Of a DNA stretch of 64,000 nucleotides, positions 50,855-62,797 are shown piece after piece (the first letter of the stretch is position 1; each line of letters starts with the position of its first letter). A program made the position numbers and the translations under genes. A model generated the notes under the pieces. That model was not told the DNA's origin, ran no database searches, and saw only the letters and a list, made by a program, of their open reading frames with translations. The DNA comes from Anniella stebbinsi (Eukaryota > Chordata > Lepidosauria > Squamata > Anniellidae): assembly GCA_029215795.1 (NCBI GenBank), contig JARDYH010000002.1, positions 366,198,973 to 366,262,972 of the forward strand. The letters are read 5' to 3'.

Positions 50855-51277
50855 CTAAGAGAAATGCCTTTGCACGGGGGATTCAAAACACACTGATACA
50901 ACCACAGAGGAAACCTCCAGGGATAGGTTCATTTTAAGGACTCGCCTAAGTCGTAACCACCCTCAGACGGACTTTCTGTGGAGAGTCCTGGAATTTATAG
51001 GAGCAACTACCTCTCTGCCTCCAGGTAGAAATAATTTGCTGAAGTGGCCTCTTGCCCAGGGAGAGAAGCTGATCCTCCAGATTATAATGGCATTTGGAAA
51101 GTTAGACTCTGGCGATCTCGTGTTTTGGGGCTTTGGGGGAAGAAAGTGGTCGGGATGGAGGCAGAAGCGGCAATGAGGAGGGAGGAACTTCTCCCCTTCA
51201 TCCCTTCCCTGGGGCAGCACAGACCCTGGTGTGTGTAGAAGCCGCCTTAAAACTTCCGAGGGCTCACAAAACCCGGC
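50855..51277. other. No feature recognised
   Basis: Plain intronic sequence. Confidence 0.35.
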
Positions 51278-51280
51278 TTA

Positions 51281-51809
51281 GGGCCTTTCTACGCCATATG
51301 GGTGTAGAGGGAGGGGGGACGATCCCAGAAGTACCTGCTTCCGGGATTGTCACTGTAATCCATATAGGAAGTGCGACGACCCAGCTTCCTCCTGGTCCGT
51401 CGCACAGTTGTGCCCACCATTTGGGGGGGGGGGGGGAGGATCCAAGAAGAGTGCACTTGTGCTCCAACGAAAAGGTAAGTCCTTTTTAAATAATAATAAT
51501 AATAACCCCCGAAATTGCCCACTCCCACCCCCCACCATCCTGGGGATGGCAGACTTACTTCCCCCCTCCCTTAATGGGCACATAGCTGCGCAGCACAGCT
51601 CCGTGCCCATTTCTGGTGCCCGCTTACTTGCGAGTAAGCAGGGACCACGTTCCCGGGACTCTGGGAAGAATCAGGTTTTCCCCAGGTTCCCTTATCCAGG
51701 TAAAATCCCTGCCCATCCCCCCTGCCCCCAGGAGACCCTGTGCATCATTTGCACGCGCAGGGACCACCCAGGGACAGTCCTGGGTAAAAAGGCCGGTGTA
51801 GAAATGGCC
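51281..51809 (+). mobile_element. Non-autonomous element, 'GGCCTTTCTAC' family, copy 2 (529 bp)
   Basis: The ends GGGCCTTTCTAC and GTAGAAATGGCC are inverted repeats flanked by TTA (51278-51280) and TTC (51810-51812), a 3-bp duplication with one change. A GG start and a TNA-type site recall PIF/Harbinger. It is homologous over its length to 42540-43083. A G-run at 51423-51435 and an AAT run near 51489-51504 lie inside. Confidence 0.7.
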
Positions 51810-51812
51810 TTC

Positions 51813-52442
51813 GTTTCTATTTCTCCAGATGGCTTTTTTCCTCCTTTAAACAATACCAACATTTGCTACCAATTTCTTGCCTGTCATCCAGTAAGTTGCA
51901 AACTGCCTGAGCTTAAGAGCCAATAAAAACTCCAATAAACAAGAACGTTTTTTACAAATAAAAACCTAGAGCTTCGGGAATGAGTTCCCCTGAATTCCCC
52001 ACTCTTTCTATCGTAGCAATGCGGGATGGCGTTGCTCTTTTGTTACATGAGATGGGCGATGCGGCCATGAATGTGTGAAGCCCCAAAAGTGTGCTTCCCT
52101 TTTTGGTCAGGGGGTGGCGCAAGAACCCAGTTTACATCTTTTGCTTGCTCACCAAAGAAAAGCAGGCAGCGATTTGATGCTAACAGACCGAATTCTGGAG
52201 GTTTGGAGAGGAGGAACAGGAAAGGACACTGGGGTCCAAAACATAAGAATCCAGCCTGGGTCATCCATGCTTGGAGGAAGGCAGGGAAGAGATCAAAGAA
52301 AATACGTCTCAGAGCCAACCAGACAGAAGTATTCATGGGATGGGACACACACAAACCCCTCACTCCCCCTCCTCCCACCCTCTCTGGCATCAATGCCCCG
52401 AAGCAGCCTCAGCCCGGGTTAAAGCTCACATACTGGCTTCAC
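51813..52442. other. No gene or repeat recognised
   Basis: Plain intronic sequence; overlapping frames on both strands without domains. Confidence 0.4.
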
Positions 52443-52754
52443 TCATAGAACCATAGAATGGTAGAGTTGGAAGGGGCCTCTAAGGCCATCAAGTCCAAGC
52501 CCCTGCTGCTCAATGCAGGAATCCACCTTAAATCAATCCTGACAAACAGCTGTCCAGCTGCCTCTTGAAGGCCTCTAGGGTGGGAGAGCCCACCACTTCC
52601 CTAGGTCATTGGTTCCATTGCCGTACTGCTCTAACGGCCAGGAAGTTTTTCCTGATGTCCAGCCAGAATCTGGATTCCTGTAACTTGAGCCCATTATTCC
52701 ACGTTCTGCCCTCTAGGTTGATCGAGAAGAGATCCTGGCCCTCCTCTGTGTGAC
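52443..52754 (-). pseudogene. CR1 ORF2 C-terminal fragment and 3' end, antisense
   Basis: It begins with CATAGAACCATAGAATGGTA, the antisense CR1 terminal octamers. The minus strand encodes [20 protein letters not shown] and EEGQDLFSI. It directly abuts sense L2 sequence. Confidence 0.87.
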
Positions 52755-54045
52755 TCCTACTTGAAGGGTTCGCTCCAGAAGGCGGTGCTTGGGGAATATT
52801 GCTCGACCCCATGGATTCTCCAGCTTGGGGTTCCTAAAGGCTTGAGTTTTCTCCCCCATGCTATTAAACATCTACTTGAAACCATTGAGTGTGGTCATCC
52901 GGAGATTTTGAGTGCACTGTCACCAGGTTATGCTACTTTGGTGCTTGGCTATGATAATGGACTGGATGAGGGCTAATAAACTGAAACTCAATCCAGGTAA
53001 GACCGAGATGCTGTTTGTGGGTGGTTCTTCTAACCGGATGGAGGGTGTTCAACCTGTTCTGGATGGGGTTGCACTCCACCTGAAGGAGCAGGTTAATAGC
53101 AAGAGGGTTCTCCCAGAGCCATCACTGTCACTTGAGGCTCAGGTGGCCTCAGTGGCAAGGACTGTCTTCTACCAACTTCAGTTAGAGGCCCAGCTACACC
53201 CATATCTGGACACAGATAACCTGGCTCCAGTTGTTCATGCCCTGGTAACCTCGAAGTAAGATTACTACAATGCACCCTACATGGGTCTGCCCTTGAAGAC
53301 AGGTCAGAAGCTGCAGCTCATGCAAAATGTGGTGTCCAGATTGATAACAGGGACAAAAAGCTCCGAACATACAATACAGACTCTGATCCGCTTGCACTGG
53401 TTGCCTGTATGTTTCCGAGCTAGATTCAAAGTGCTTGTTTTGACCTATAAAGCCGTACATGGCTCAGGACCACAATATCTGACAGACCGCCTCTCCTGGC
53501 ATGAACCTACCTGTATACTACATTCATCCTCCTCCAGGTGCCTCCTTTGAGGGAGAGTTGGAAGGTGATGAAAAGGGAGAGGGCCTTCTCGGTAGCAGCC
53601 CCCCAGTTTTTTTCTCTTGCTTTTAAAATTTTAACTGTTGTGATTTTTGTGTTTTATATTGTTGCTGTTCCCCGCCTCGATCCGAAGGGAGAGGCGGGCT
53701 ACAAATAATAATAATAATAATAATTATTATTATTATTATTATTATTATGGAAAGATCTCCTCAACAAGGGCCACCTGGGGCCAACATTGTCATCTTTTCA
53801 ACACCAGGTTAAGACCTCCCTCTTCTCTTGGGCATTTGGCAGCATATGATGAGGCTTTAGTCAGGTCCTGGCTTTTTCTTATTGTTCAATGTTTAAAACT
53901 GCTTAGAGATATGTGTGTTCTGTCTGTTTATATGTTCGTATGTAAATAGTTTTTATACTGTTATGTATTTTTAAGGATTTTAATCTTCGTAAACTTCCCA
54001 GAGAGCTTCATCTATTGGACGTTATAGAAATGTAATAAATGAAAT
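52755..54045 (+). pseudogene. L2 LINE reverse-transcriptase C-terminus to 3' end, sense
   Basis: The blocks LGVPKGLSFLPHAIKHLLE (from 52830), NKLKLNPGKTEMLFVG, PVLDGVALHLKEQ, PSLSLEAQVASVARTVFYQL, VVHALVTSK and RLHWLPVCFRARFKVLVLTY follow one another, with the 3' UTR ending GTAATAAATGAAATGCAATT. The YADD region reads GYDNG (near 52955), so the active site is lost. A second LINE tail has inserted at about 53610-53748. Confidence 0.85.
53610..53748 (+). repeat. LINE tail nested in L2, with AAT/ATT run
   Basis: TTTTTTCTCTTGC...CCCGCCTCGATCC-GAAGGGAGAGGCGGG and an (AAT)n(ATT)n run interrupt L2 between GCAGCCCCCCAG and GGAAAGATCTCCTC. The uninterrupted L2 at 40420-40450 shows the expected junction. 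It has the same tail type as 266-498. Confidence 0.75.
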
Positions 54046-54317
54046 GCAATTACTATTATGTGCTCTTCTCTCCAGTTTTGGCTTCTGTCTGGAAGACGGC
54101 TCACTGGGAGACTTGTGGCATTTTGTAGCATTGCTTTATTTACAAATATACAATTAGAGGATGCAGAGAACACGCCTAGCAGGCTGCCCACGTCTGACCC
54201 CCAGAGGAAAATGCTTGCACACACGCACAGCTAATTCGCTGCCTGCACACACACACACACACCCTCTGTTTCAAAACATCTGTTTCAACAGCAGCCGTCG
54301 CCAATCTGGTTCCCTCC
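54046..54317. other. No feature recognised
   Basis: Plain intronic sequence with a short CA run at 54248-54262. Confidence 0.35.
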
Positions 54318-54593
54318 ATAGAATCATAGAATAGTAGAGTTGGGAGGGGCCTCTAAGGCCATGGAGTCCAACCCCCTGCTCAATGCAGGAATCTGCCTTA
54401 AAGCATCCCTGACAGGTGGTTGTCCAGCTGCCTCTGGAAGGCCTCCAGTGTGGGAGAGCCCACCACCTCCCTAGGTCATTGGTTCCATTGTCATACTGCT
54501 CTAACAGTCAGGAAGTTTTTCCTGATGTCCAGCCGGAATCTGACTTCCTGTCACTTGAGCTCATTATTCCATGTCCTGCATTCTGGGATGAGT
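54318..54593 (-). pseudogene. CR1 ORF2 C-terminal fragment and 3' end, antisense
   Basis: CCATAGAATCATAGAATAGT begins the antisense CR1 terminal octamers. The remainder parallels 52443-52690 and stops at CATTCTGGGATGAGTGGG, where a scrap of the palindromic MITE (CAACTCCCATCATCCCCAGC) follows. Confidence 0.87.
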
Positions 54594-54639
54594 GGGACTT
54601 CAACTCCCATCATCCCCAGCCAGCAAGGCCATTGAGGAA

Positions 54640-54815
54640 AGAGTCAATGAAATCTCCCTACCAAAGGAAAGTTGCCCAGCCTCTTTAACAATACTTAAGG
54701 AGGCCTAAATCAGGCAGCTCCCCCTTTGGAAGGGCTTTGGGTCACAGGCCTGACTGAACTTCAACCCATTTGGTTTTGAGCCCTTCCCTGCCCCACCACG
54801 CACACAGCCCTGCCC
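54640..54815. other. No feature recognised
   Basis: Plain intronic sequence. Confidence 0.35.
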
Positions 54816-54985
54816 TAATGACCAGATACAAAAGAGGACAGGGCTCCTGCAACTTTAACTCTTGTAATGAAGTAGGGATTTCACCAGGTTCTTCACATAT
54901 ACAAATTGCACCTGATGAAATTCCCTTTTCTATGCAACTGTTAAAGATACAGGAGCCCTGCCCTCCTTTCCGTATGGTCACCCTA
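54816..54985. mobile_element. hAT-like MITE, 'TAGGGTGACCA' family, single-unit copy
   Basis: TAATGACCAGATACAAAAGA to TTTCCGTATGGTCACCCTA is homologous to one arm of the dimers. No matching 8-bp flanks are visible. Confidence 0.7.
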
Positions 54986-55823
54986 GGCTTACCAACTAAT
55001 CCCAATGGTAAGTCTACAAAACGTAAACTAGTTCAACTCTCCTGTGTCCCACCAAGGGAGACCAGAGGGCTTACAGTTCTGTGTAGGGATTCACAGTTTC
55101 CAACTAAGGATTTCTGGCAGTTTTACTTATGCCACAAAGCCCACAGTTCTTGGACCAACCACTTTCAAACCAGTTTTAAGTCCACCGTGTAAGTGGGCTC
55201 TAAAAACAATGTTTAAATGTCAAGGCCCTCAGAAGGGACATGTTGATCTCCTTCGAAGTCTGAGATGCCAGGCGCAACAGAACGGACGGAAACCCTCTGC
55301 CCCCAACGGAATCTACGGCATAGTCGCTAGACCTGGGAGAGAAGCACCCCCGGCCTAGAGCAACCATGCTCTGAAAACCTATGAGAGCTGTTCACTCAAA
55401 CGAAAGTGCTTGGGTTGGGTTTCTTCAGGAAAGCTGCCTGCATTACATCCTTGGCGTTCTTCTCACGCCATCTGCGAGCCACAAAATTGAAAGGTGCCCG
55501 TCAGCTGTAGGTTCTGGCCTGCCAGGTGCTTGCCTACGCATCTCTGGCTTTGCAGCTGGAGGCATACCTGACGGACTGGCTGCCTTGAGCTTGATGGGTA
55601 CCTGAGGAGCAGGAACGCTCAGTAAGGAGATCCTACTGGGAGGCATCCTGGAGAGGGATATCCTCTGGGGACATTCTCATAAGGAGCCAAGTTGGAGGGA
55701 GGGGTACGCACCCCAACCCCCTCCTCACTTAAGAAAGCAAGCGGCCAAGGACGTCACGCAGGCTGCTGTGTGCACGGCGCTCCTGACCCTTTAACCACGG
55801 CTCAAGGAGGGACCGCGGTGGAG

Positions 55824-55824
<1 letters not shown>
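54986..55824. other. No gene or repeat recognised
   Basis: Plain intronic sequence with short overlapping frames. Confidence 0.4.
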
Positions 55825-55825
<1 letters not shown>

Positions 55826-55869
<44 letters not shown>

Positions 55870-55884
55870 CATCCATCCATCCAT
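55826..55884. repeat. (TATC)n(CATC)n microsatellite
   Basis: About 11 TATC units are followed by four CATC units, then an antisense L2 tail. Confidence 0.96.
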
Positions 55885-56000
55885 TCATTTCAGTTCTATA
55901 CCGCCCAGAAGCCAAAGCTCTCTGGGTGTTTCACAAAAGTTAAAACCATAAGTATAGCATAAAAGACAATATGAAAGCGTAAAACCACAATACAAAAGTA
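55885..56000 (-). repeat. L2 LINE tail, antisense
   Basis: TTTCAGTTCTATACCGCCCA...GAAGCCAAAGCTCTCTGGG is the antisense L2 3' tail with an A-rich continuation. Confidence 0.65.
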
Positions 56001-56387
56001 CAACTACTTGCATGCTGCTGCTGCTGCTTCCCAGGCCTCCCTCGGTTTCCCATGCAGGTTCTCCTCAACCTTCACCCGCCAAGCTTAACCAGGGGTCACA
56101 ATGAACCAGGATTTGGAAAAAGGAAAGAAAAAGGGTTTCACCCAGTTTCACAATCCCATTGAACCATAAAGCCCGGCTAGCAGTAACCATGATTAGGGCA
56201 GGATCCAAGCTGTGGGTTCGGGCCAGTAGGGAGACTCGGGAAAGAAGAGAGAGCAGGAAGGCTTCTCAGCCTGGGGACAGCACACACGCCCGGCCTTTTA
56301 GCGATGATCAAGGAACTGAAACTTCCATACTTTGATCACTAAAAGCAGGGTGTCCATGTCTGAATGAATGAATCCTCCTCCTTCACT
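56001..56387. other. No feature recognised
   Basis: Plain intronic sequence. GGCACACACGCCCGGCC-like words occur but have no partner. Confidence 0.35.
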
Positions 56388-56395
56388 GACTACGT

Positions 56396-56716
56396 TAGGG
56401 TGACCAGATAAAATCCAGGTCAGGGCTCATGTCACTTTAACAGCTGTGGAGAAAAGGGAATTTCAGCCAGTGTCATTTGTATGCAATTAGTTCCTGGTGA
56501 AATTCCCTCTTCATCACAACAGTTAAAGGTGCAGGGGTCCTGCCTTCTTTTGTATATGGTCACTCTAGTATAGTGCATGAAACTTTTAACTGTTGTGATG
56601 AAGAGGGAATTTCACCAGGAACTAATTGCATACAAATGACACTGGCTGAAATTCCCTTTTCTCTACAACTGCTAAAGTTACATGAGCCCTGACCTAGATT
56701 TTATCTGGTCAGCCTA
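56396..56716. mobile_element. Fold-back hAT dimer, 'TAGGGTGACCA' family
   Basis: The ends TAGGGTGACCAGATAAAATC and, inverted, TAGGCTGACCAGATAAAATC are flanked by GACTACGT (56388-56395) and GACTACAT (56717-56724), an 8-bp duplication with one change. The arms of about 155 bp are reverse complements meeting near GGTCACTCTAGTATAGTGC. Confidence 0.88.
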
Positions 56717-56769
56717 GACTACATCCTGAAGGACATCTCTCTCCTCAATGCCAAACGTCTATCAAATTA

Positions 56770-56902
56770 TATCAGAGTGAGACAGGATCAACACTACCGC
56801 TTTATAATGGTTTATAACAGTTTTGACAACTGTTCGGACCTCAGGCACATTCCGTATACCGTTTTCAAAGTGTTATATCCTGCTTGGTATAGATCTGGCC
56901 TA
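56770..56902. mobile_element. MITE, 'GATCTACACCAAGCAGGATA' family
   Basis: CCGCTTTATAATGGTTTATA...GTTATATCCTGCTTGGTATAGATC is the third copy, read in the orientation opposite to 30876-31008. Confidence 0.55.
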
Positions 56903-57553
56903 GAGAATGGGGCAGGACAATCTAATGATTATAGTATTATGCACAAATATCCATGGGAAGTCTTTGCACTAAAGCCTGCGTTAAAAGCTTGCATTTTATA
57001 GACTGAACTCCCTAATTCATTAAATACACAGAAGATTTATCAGAAGATTTATCAGAATTCAGGGTCCTTTGTACAAGAGATGCTGCAGAAACAGCCAGAT
57101 CATACGCAGCGGCTTCAACCAACGACATTTAAAATTAGCATTTCCATTTCTTTAAATCCAATGAAAAGGCTGTCTTGGCGAGAATATAAGATGCACCTTA
57201 ACCAGAGGGCTCCTCACGAGCCCGCCTACAAGGGCGCCGATGCTCCACAATGACAGCCACTACAAAAGGTGCTGTTCTTGGCTTTCTTGCAAACATGCTC
57301 CCTGGGCCCAACCTCACATGGCCATTTCGCCACCACTTCATTCCACACAGGTCACCAGGACACGCCCTCGGCTTTTCAGAGGCCCAGTCAGATGCTCGTG
57401 TAGCCCCCCATCACCCCCACCCCCACCCCCACCAAAGGCATGAAGAGGAAGGATGAAGGAATCGAAAACTACAAGTCTCTACTCTCAAAGGTTGTTTAAG
57501 GCAACAACTTATCCTACTATGCCTTTTCTAGTTGTGTGTGTGTGTGTGTGTGA

Positions 57554-57592
<39 letters not shown>

Positions 57593-59334
57593 GGAAGGCT
57601 GATGCTTTGTAGGCAAACAACACAACTGCAGTTTGCTAGGCTGGACGTCTGGAATTCCTTTGTGAGGGGCAAGCCAGAAGCCGGCAAACTGCACACACGC
57701 ACTCGGCTATGCCCGGGACAGGTCCAAAACCACAATGCTCCAGCTTCCCAGAGGGATGGCAGTCGCCAGGCCTGCCGTCCCTCTGGTCATTCACAGAAAG
57801 CCTTGGCCGGCCCCAAGAGACCTTGGATTAAAACGCCAAACAAGCTGGAGAAGAAGCCGGGCCAGTCGCACTCCCCTGCCAAAGCCAGCGGCCAAAGGGG
57901 GAGTCCCAAAGCAACAGGGCCTGCAGCCAACGAGGCGAGGAGCAAGACTTCAAGAGCAGGAAGGGTGGGCTCCAGCATCTCCCTGCCCCAACCTCATTAG
58001 CCGGCCCATCTTCAAGGCAGCCCCGGTTTGGGCTCTTGGGCACTGGAGGCACGTGGAATTTCTGTCAGAGAAGGAGGAATCCCTTAGTATTAAGGAAAAA
58101 TCCCAACATGACAGAGCAAAAGGCGCATCCTTTGAAAAGGACAAGCTGGGAACTCCCTCCCCCCACTCTGCCACCCAAACATCTCTAGGCCATCACGCCC
58201 GGTTCCCCCCACCCTCCAAATCAGAACCAGAGTGGAACCGGAGCCATGTGTTATGAGTGACTTCCCGAAAGTGAATCCTAACCAACCCCCAAAGAGGCCT
58301 AGAGGTGGCTTGATCCCACGCCTTCCACCCAGCCAGCAGCATTCAAAAGCTCTAGCAAGCTGGAATGGAGCCTTCAGAGAGCAACACGTAGCACCAACTG
58401 CAACCAACTGCCTCCTGCACAGCTGAAACAGCCCTTCGGACCAGGCATGCGCTGCGCTTCCTCGGGAAGCAGAGAAAGCATCTGTTTTCCTGGTGCTTCA
58501 TACGCAGACATGCCACCACATGCAGCCTTTGCTTTGCGGCTGAAATTGCCAAAGGGGCTGGGCACAGTTGCCACGTGAAACACGCTGCAGGGCATCATTC
58601 TGAAAGACATCCTTGGCTCATTAATAGAGGGACTGGACGGAGCGGGCTGCCACTCCGCCGCCTGGACTCGCTATTGGATATTATTGACAGCCCTTCCACG
58701 CAGCCATCGTGTCGCTCAGGCTCGAGGGATGAGCCAGGGTGGGACTTGGCATAACGGCCTTTCAAAACTGGCTGTCGTGGGCCAACGGTTGCCGCCGCTG
58801 CTTTGCTTCCGTTTCCTCTGTTGTTGTTATAGTAACATCATTATTTCCATTTTGCAAGAGAAGGGACCGTTCCGGTGTTCAGCGCTGCTCAGCAGCGAGA
58901 AGGCAGAGAAGGTTTTGGGCTCTCCCAATCCCTGGAGGAGTGTCTTGAAGCTACCCTAATCATTTAATGGAGGACGGCCTAAAAAGCTTTTCAATAAACA
59001 CATTAAAATAAAATTAGTTTCCACCTGTGGGAATAACTCCCAAATGCTCATTACCACATGCAGTGGGTCGAACCAGACACGCACAATCGGGATTCTCTTC
59101 CAGTGCTGCCAACCCAAGTCTGTCCCCAGCTGCTGCGCTGGAGAGCTGTTTGAAAGTAAAATGACTATGAACTAGTAGAAGAGGGAGGGAAGCACAATAT
59201 GATGAGCGACCCTCACGGACAGAGGACGATCTGCGTGAGCCAAACAACCAGTTCGATAAAGACGAGGTAGCAGCGTTCTCACAAAGGCTATGAATGGACC
59301 TTTTTTAATAAAAGAATCAAGAACTTTCTAGGTG
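56903..59334. other. No gene recognised; TG/GA microsatellite and a possible conserved element
   Basis: (TG)n then (GA)n lies at 57533-57591. A C/A-rich run lies at 57413-57431. The part 58610-58990 (GGCTCATTAATAGAGGGACT, CGCTATTGGATATTATTGAC, CCCTAATCATTTAATGGAGG) is repeat-free and could be a conserved intronic element. No domain-bearing frame. Confidence 0.35.
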
Positions 59335-59402
59335 TGAATTGTTGTATACTGCCCAGAGCACTCTGGCTATGGGGTGGTATACATACAACAACAACAACAG
59401 AT
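59335..59402 (+). repeat. L2 LINE tail, sense
   Basis: TGTTGTATACTGCCCAGAGC...CTATGGGGTGGTATACAT ends in an (ACA)n run. Confidence 0.65.
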
Positions 59403-59492
59403 TAGACAAATTCATAGGTCTATCAAAAGTTACAAGTTAGCTAAAAGGAACTCCCATGTCCAGAAGCTCTCTCTTTCTCTCTCTCTCTTTCT

Positions 59493-59571
59493 CTCCCTGG
59501 CCATGCTGGATGGGGTTGATGGGAGTGGTAGTCCAACGCATCTTTAAAGCACCAGGCTAGGGAAGACTGGC
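59493..59571. mobile_element. Palindromic MITE, 'CCAGATGTGTTGGA' family, diverged
   Basis: GGCCATGCTGGATGGGGTTG...GGGAGTGGTAGTCCAACGCA matches the right half of the family. A CT run precedes it (59467-59497). Confidence 0.55.
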
Positions 59572-60784
59572 TTTTACCTGCACTCCAGTAACATCAAACA
59601 AGGCTAGATAGCCAAACAGCTGCAAAGCAAGGTGGCAGTCAATATACATGGAAAGCTCTGCTCAGGTGCTGAGGAAGGCTCATCCTTGGTCCACAGAGAC
59701 TCATTACACATTCTTTTTTTCAAACCCCTTTCACATCCTCCACTGTTTGGGGGCTTTTTTCCCTTCTTTTTTTGGGAGAAGAAAGACGCAGGAACTGAGC
59801 AAGTCGGAGCATGGAAAAGGGACTGTGTGGACGGAGGGGGCAGTCTGTATGAAAACGACCCTTTCAATTTTAAAGGCAAGTCACTTTGCATAAACAGGTA
59901 GATGCAGGAAAAGCCCCCCCCCCCCCCGGTCTCAAGACGGACGCATGCGTGTGTGAACACAGGCACATCAATAGATGCCCATGCTGCAACGCCGATTCAT
60001 GTCATTCTGCTCCTCTGCCATCGTTATTTTGCCCAATGGGCTAGCTGCCAAATCCAAGGGGGCATTTGTGGAGTCCCTCTGGATATACCCAAGACTTTGG
60101 GTGCACCAAACACAGCTCTTCAGATCCCAGCAGGCTTCATCTCTGGCTTCACATTTTCCTGACTGCACAATGCTCTCTGCATGTGTGTTTAGGGTGGATG
60201 AACAGCGGATTTGAAAAAGAACATGAACAACCCTATATAATTAATACATATTTTCACCTTCGCAAGTGGTGGTGTTTGTTTGCTCCCTCTCTCTGCATGC
60301 GCACTCAGACACATGCGCACACACAAGTAAGTCCAATAATCTGCTGAAACCCAACACTGCCTCCACGCACCTGCGGGTCTGACAATGCAACCTTTCAATG
60401 CAGACCTTAGAAGTCTCTTGCTCAGTCTGCCTGCTTGATCCATTCCACAAAGCGCGCACGCATCCAGCCACCCTTCACGGAGGAGCAAGGCCTCCATAAA
60501 CCCATTAGGACAGACCTCACCGTGACTAAGGCAGAGTACAGGATTACGGATGGGGCTGGGAGGGGTGGGCAGCGCGACGGACAGGGTAGCTTTGTACCAG
60601 GATTGAGGCAATAAGCCTTGAAACTGCAACAGAGAGCAGGGCACACATCCCTCGCCACAAACCGGTCCAGATGAGGAGCGGCGTCAAGGGGCTGGATGTA
60701 CACTGGGCCTTTCCTGCCTGGCTCCATGACCAGCAAAAGACTATTTAGACCTCTAGCATAGGGTGTGTGTGTGTGTGATCCACA
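59572..60784. other. No gene or repeat recognised
   Basis: Plain intronic sequence. A C-run lies at 59915-59928 and a TG run at 60761-60776. Confidence 0.4.
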
Positions 60785-61150
60785 GAGTACTGCATTTTAG
60801 TGGCATTTCGAACACAACTCCAGGTGCACCCACCAGGTGAGGTGGGTGGGTGGCCACTAAGAAGGCCCTTTCGGTGGGGTTGTGGCCACCTGCTCCGAAG
60901 GTTGTGGCCTTTTTGGCCCTTGGTGAAAACCTTTGGATTTTTCCAGGCTTATTGAATGTATGCTGTTGAGGGTTTTTTTTAAAAAAAAAACCTTTCCCTC
61001 CTGCTGTTTTTCCACTCTGGTTCTGTTCCATTTGAAACTTTTAAAGGTTTTATATTTTGTTTTGTCGTGTATTTTGGGGGGTTTAATGTTTGTGAACTGC
61101 CCAGAGACCTTTGACTACTGAGTGGTATAGAAAAACTATAAATAAAACAA
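60785..61150 (+). repeat. L2 LINE 3' end, sense
   Basis: CCACTAAGAAGGCCCTTTCG, GCCTTTTTGGCCCTTGGTGA and the tail GTGAACTGCCCAGAGACCTT...GTATAGAAAAACTATAAATA are typical of L2 3' ends. An (ACA)n run closes it. Confidence 0.75.
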
Positions 61151-61368
61151 CAACAACAAAACCCCCTTTCCCCTTACTGGCATGGCACTTGGTATAGGAT
61201 TTGGGGCCAGTTCCGCTCTTTCTCAGTCTATACCGACTTCTAGGGTTGTTGTGAGGATGAAGTGAGGGAAGGACTCCGTATCGCCCGGTGCTCCTTGAAA
61301 GGGGGGGCGGGGCGGATAAAAGTGAAATTAATGTGAAATAGCTTTCATGCCATCTCTCTCTCCCTCTC
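61151..61368. other. No feature recognised
   Basis: Plain intronic sequence with a CT run before the next MITE. Confidence 0.35.
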
Positions 61369-61371
61369 TCA

Positions 61372-61716
61372 GGCTGCCTCTACAAGAGGCATTTAAAGCT
61401 CTTTCAAGGCGCATTAAAAAATTTACCTCTACAAGAACGGAGCGCAAATCGGGCGTAGAGGCACGTTTTCTCTCCAATTATGCGCATTATCGAATGCGCG
61501 TTAAATAGCGAGTTTTATTTTGCTCCGGCCATTAAAGCGCATTTTGACTATGTGAACAAGCGATTCTCCGCATGTCAACAGTTTAAATCGTGTTTCGGTC
61601 GTCCAGTAATGCGCTTCGCCGCCTCTCGTACAGAGGTATTAGGCGTAAATGCGCTTCTGCGAATATGCGCATAATCTCCTAACCAGGCGTAAAGGCAAAT
61701 TCTTGTAGATGAGGCT
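61372..61716 (+). mobile_element. PIF/Harbinger-like MITE, copy G (345 bp)
   Basis: The left end is GGCTGCCTCTACAAG and the right end CTTGTAGATGAGGCT. TCA flanks both (61369-61371, 61717-61719), with C-TCA-G context on the left. The interior is close to copy E, with a substitution cluster at 61560-61600. Confidence 0.85.
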
Positions 61717-61719
61717 TCA

Positions 61720-62639
61720 TACACACCCCGAAGCCCAGCAATTTAAACAACACATCTTCCAAAATACTACTCTGGAATTACCTCCCAGCCTGAGAGCACC
61801 ACCCCAGAAACAGACTAGCATAGGGAAGCCCACACAGCCCACAGCCCAAGGAGCCGGCCATGTCATCATCAGATGGCTAAAACTTGGTCCGTCCCTCGGC
61901 GTGTGTTGGCTTGGCAAATGCACCGGAGACTTTTTCTTGCCCAGTGACCATGAATGTACTGGGCTGCATGGAGATCCGTCCTTGGAGAGTTCGCTCTGCG
62001 CCTGGGCCTGGCCGGGATGGCTTGACAAGCTGCACCCACTTTGTCACTCAACAACTGGTGATTAACAGCCACTTCACACCAGCCGCCTGCTCTATACACA
62101 CACACACACAGGTCTCTGGGCAGAGTTTTATTGCCAGCGAAGGCCCTGAGCAGGTCCAAGGGAACAGATGTCCTCATTGTAATCTTTTTTTTGGAGGGGG
62201 GGGGAAGAGAAAAGAGTGGAGCATGTCATTGTAGGAGGAGCGAGGGAACTCTTTTTAAGTGGTGGTGATGGAAGTGGTGGGGAAATAACGTTGAATGGCT
62301 TACACAATGGGGTTTGGCATTTTGGAAAGAAAAAAAAACCCCGCACTTCTTAATTTGATAATGAACATGTAAGCCATGACCAAGCGCACTCTTAAAACTT
62401 ATATATCAGAGGCAGGCTGCCTTTGTACACGAATGGGAGGGGGCTGTTGCGCTCGTGTCCCGCCGTGGGCTTCCCCTGGGGGCAGCTGGCTGGCCACGTT
62501 GGGCACAGGAGGCTGGTGGCCTGGAGAAGCTCCTCCTAGGTTCCAGCAGGCCTGGGAAAGAGCTCCGCCTGAAACCCAGGTGCACCGCAGCCTCTCTCTC
62601 AGTACAGCCCGTCTTGAGATAGATGGAACAACAGCACAA
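61720..62639. other. No gene or repeat recognised
   Basis: Plain intronic sequence; a CA run lies at 62095-62110. Confidence 0.4.
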
Positions 62640-62797
62640 ATCACTATAAAGCAGTTTTATACGTTCTTAATTGTTAAAATGGGAATTGTTGATGTTTATT
62701 CTTAATGTTCCGGTTCCATTCTGTTTTGTGAGCTGACCCATGAGTACGGCAAAGGCTGAAAGTGGGAGAAGGGGGAACAAAATAAAAATAAAATACG
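62640..62797 (+). repeat. L2-like LINE tail, sense
   Basis: AT-rich CTTAATTGTTAAAATGGGAA...GTGAGCTGACCCATGAGTAC ends with an AAAATAAAAATAAAATA tail. Assignment rests on tail form only. Confidence 0.4.

Noticed and set aside
59893..60030. Possible tRNA or other structural RNA genes in the G/C-rich intronic stretches
   Set aside because: No cloverleaf with matching A and B boxes could be formed; the only B-box-like word lies in a SINE fragment at 35716-35780.
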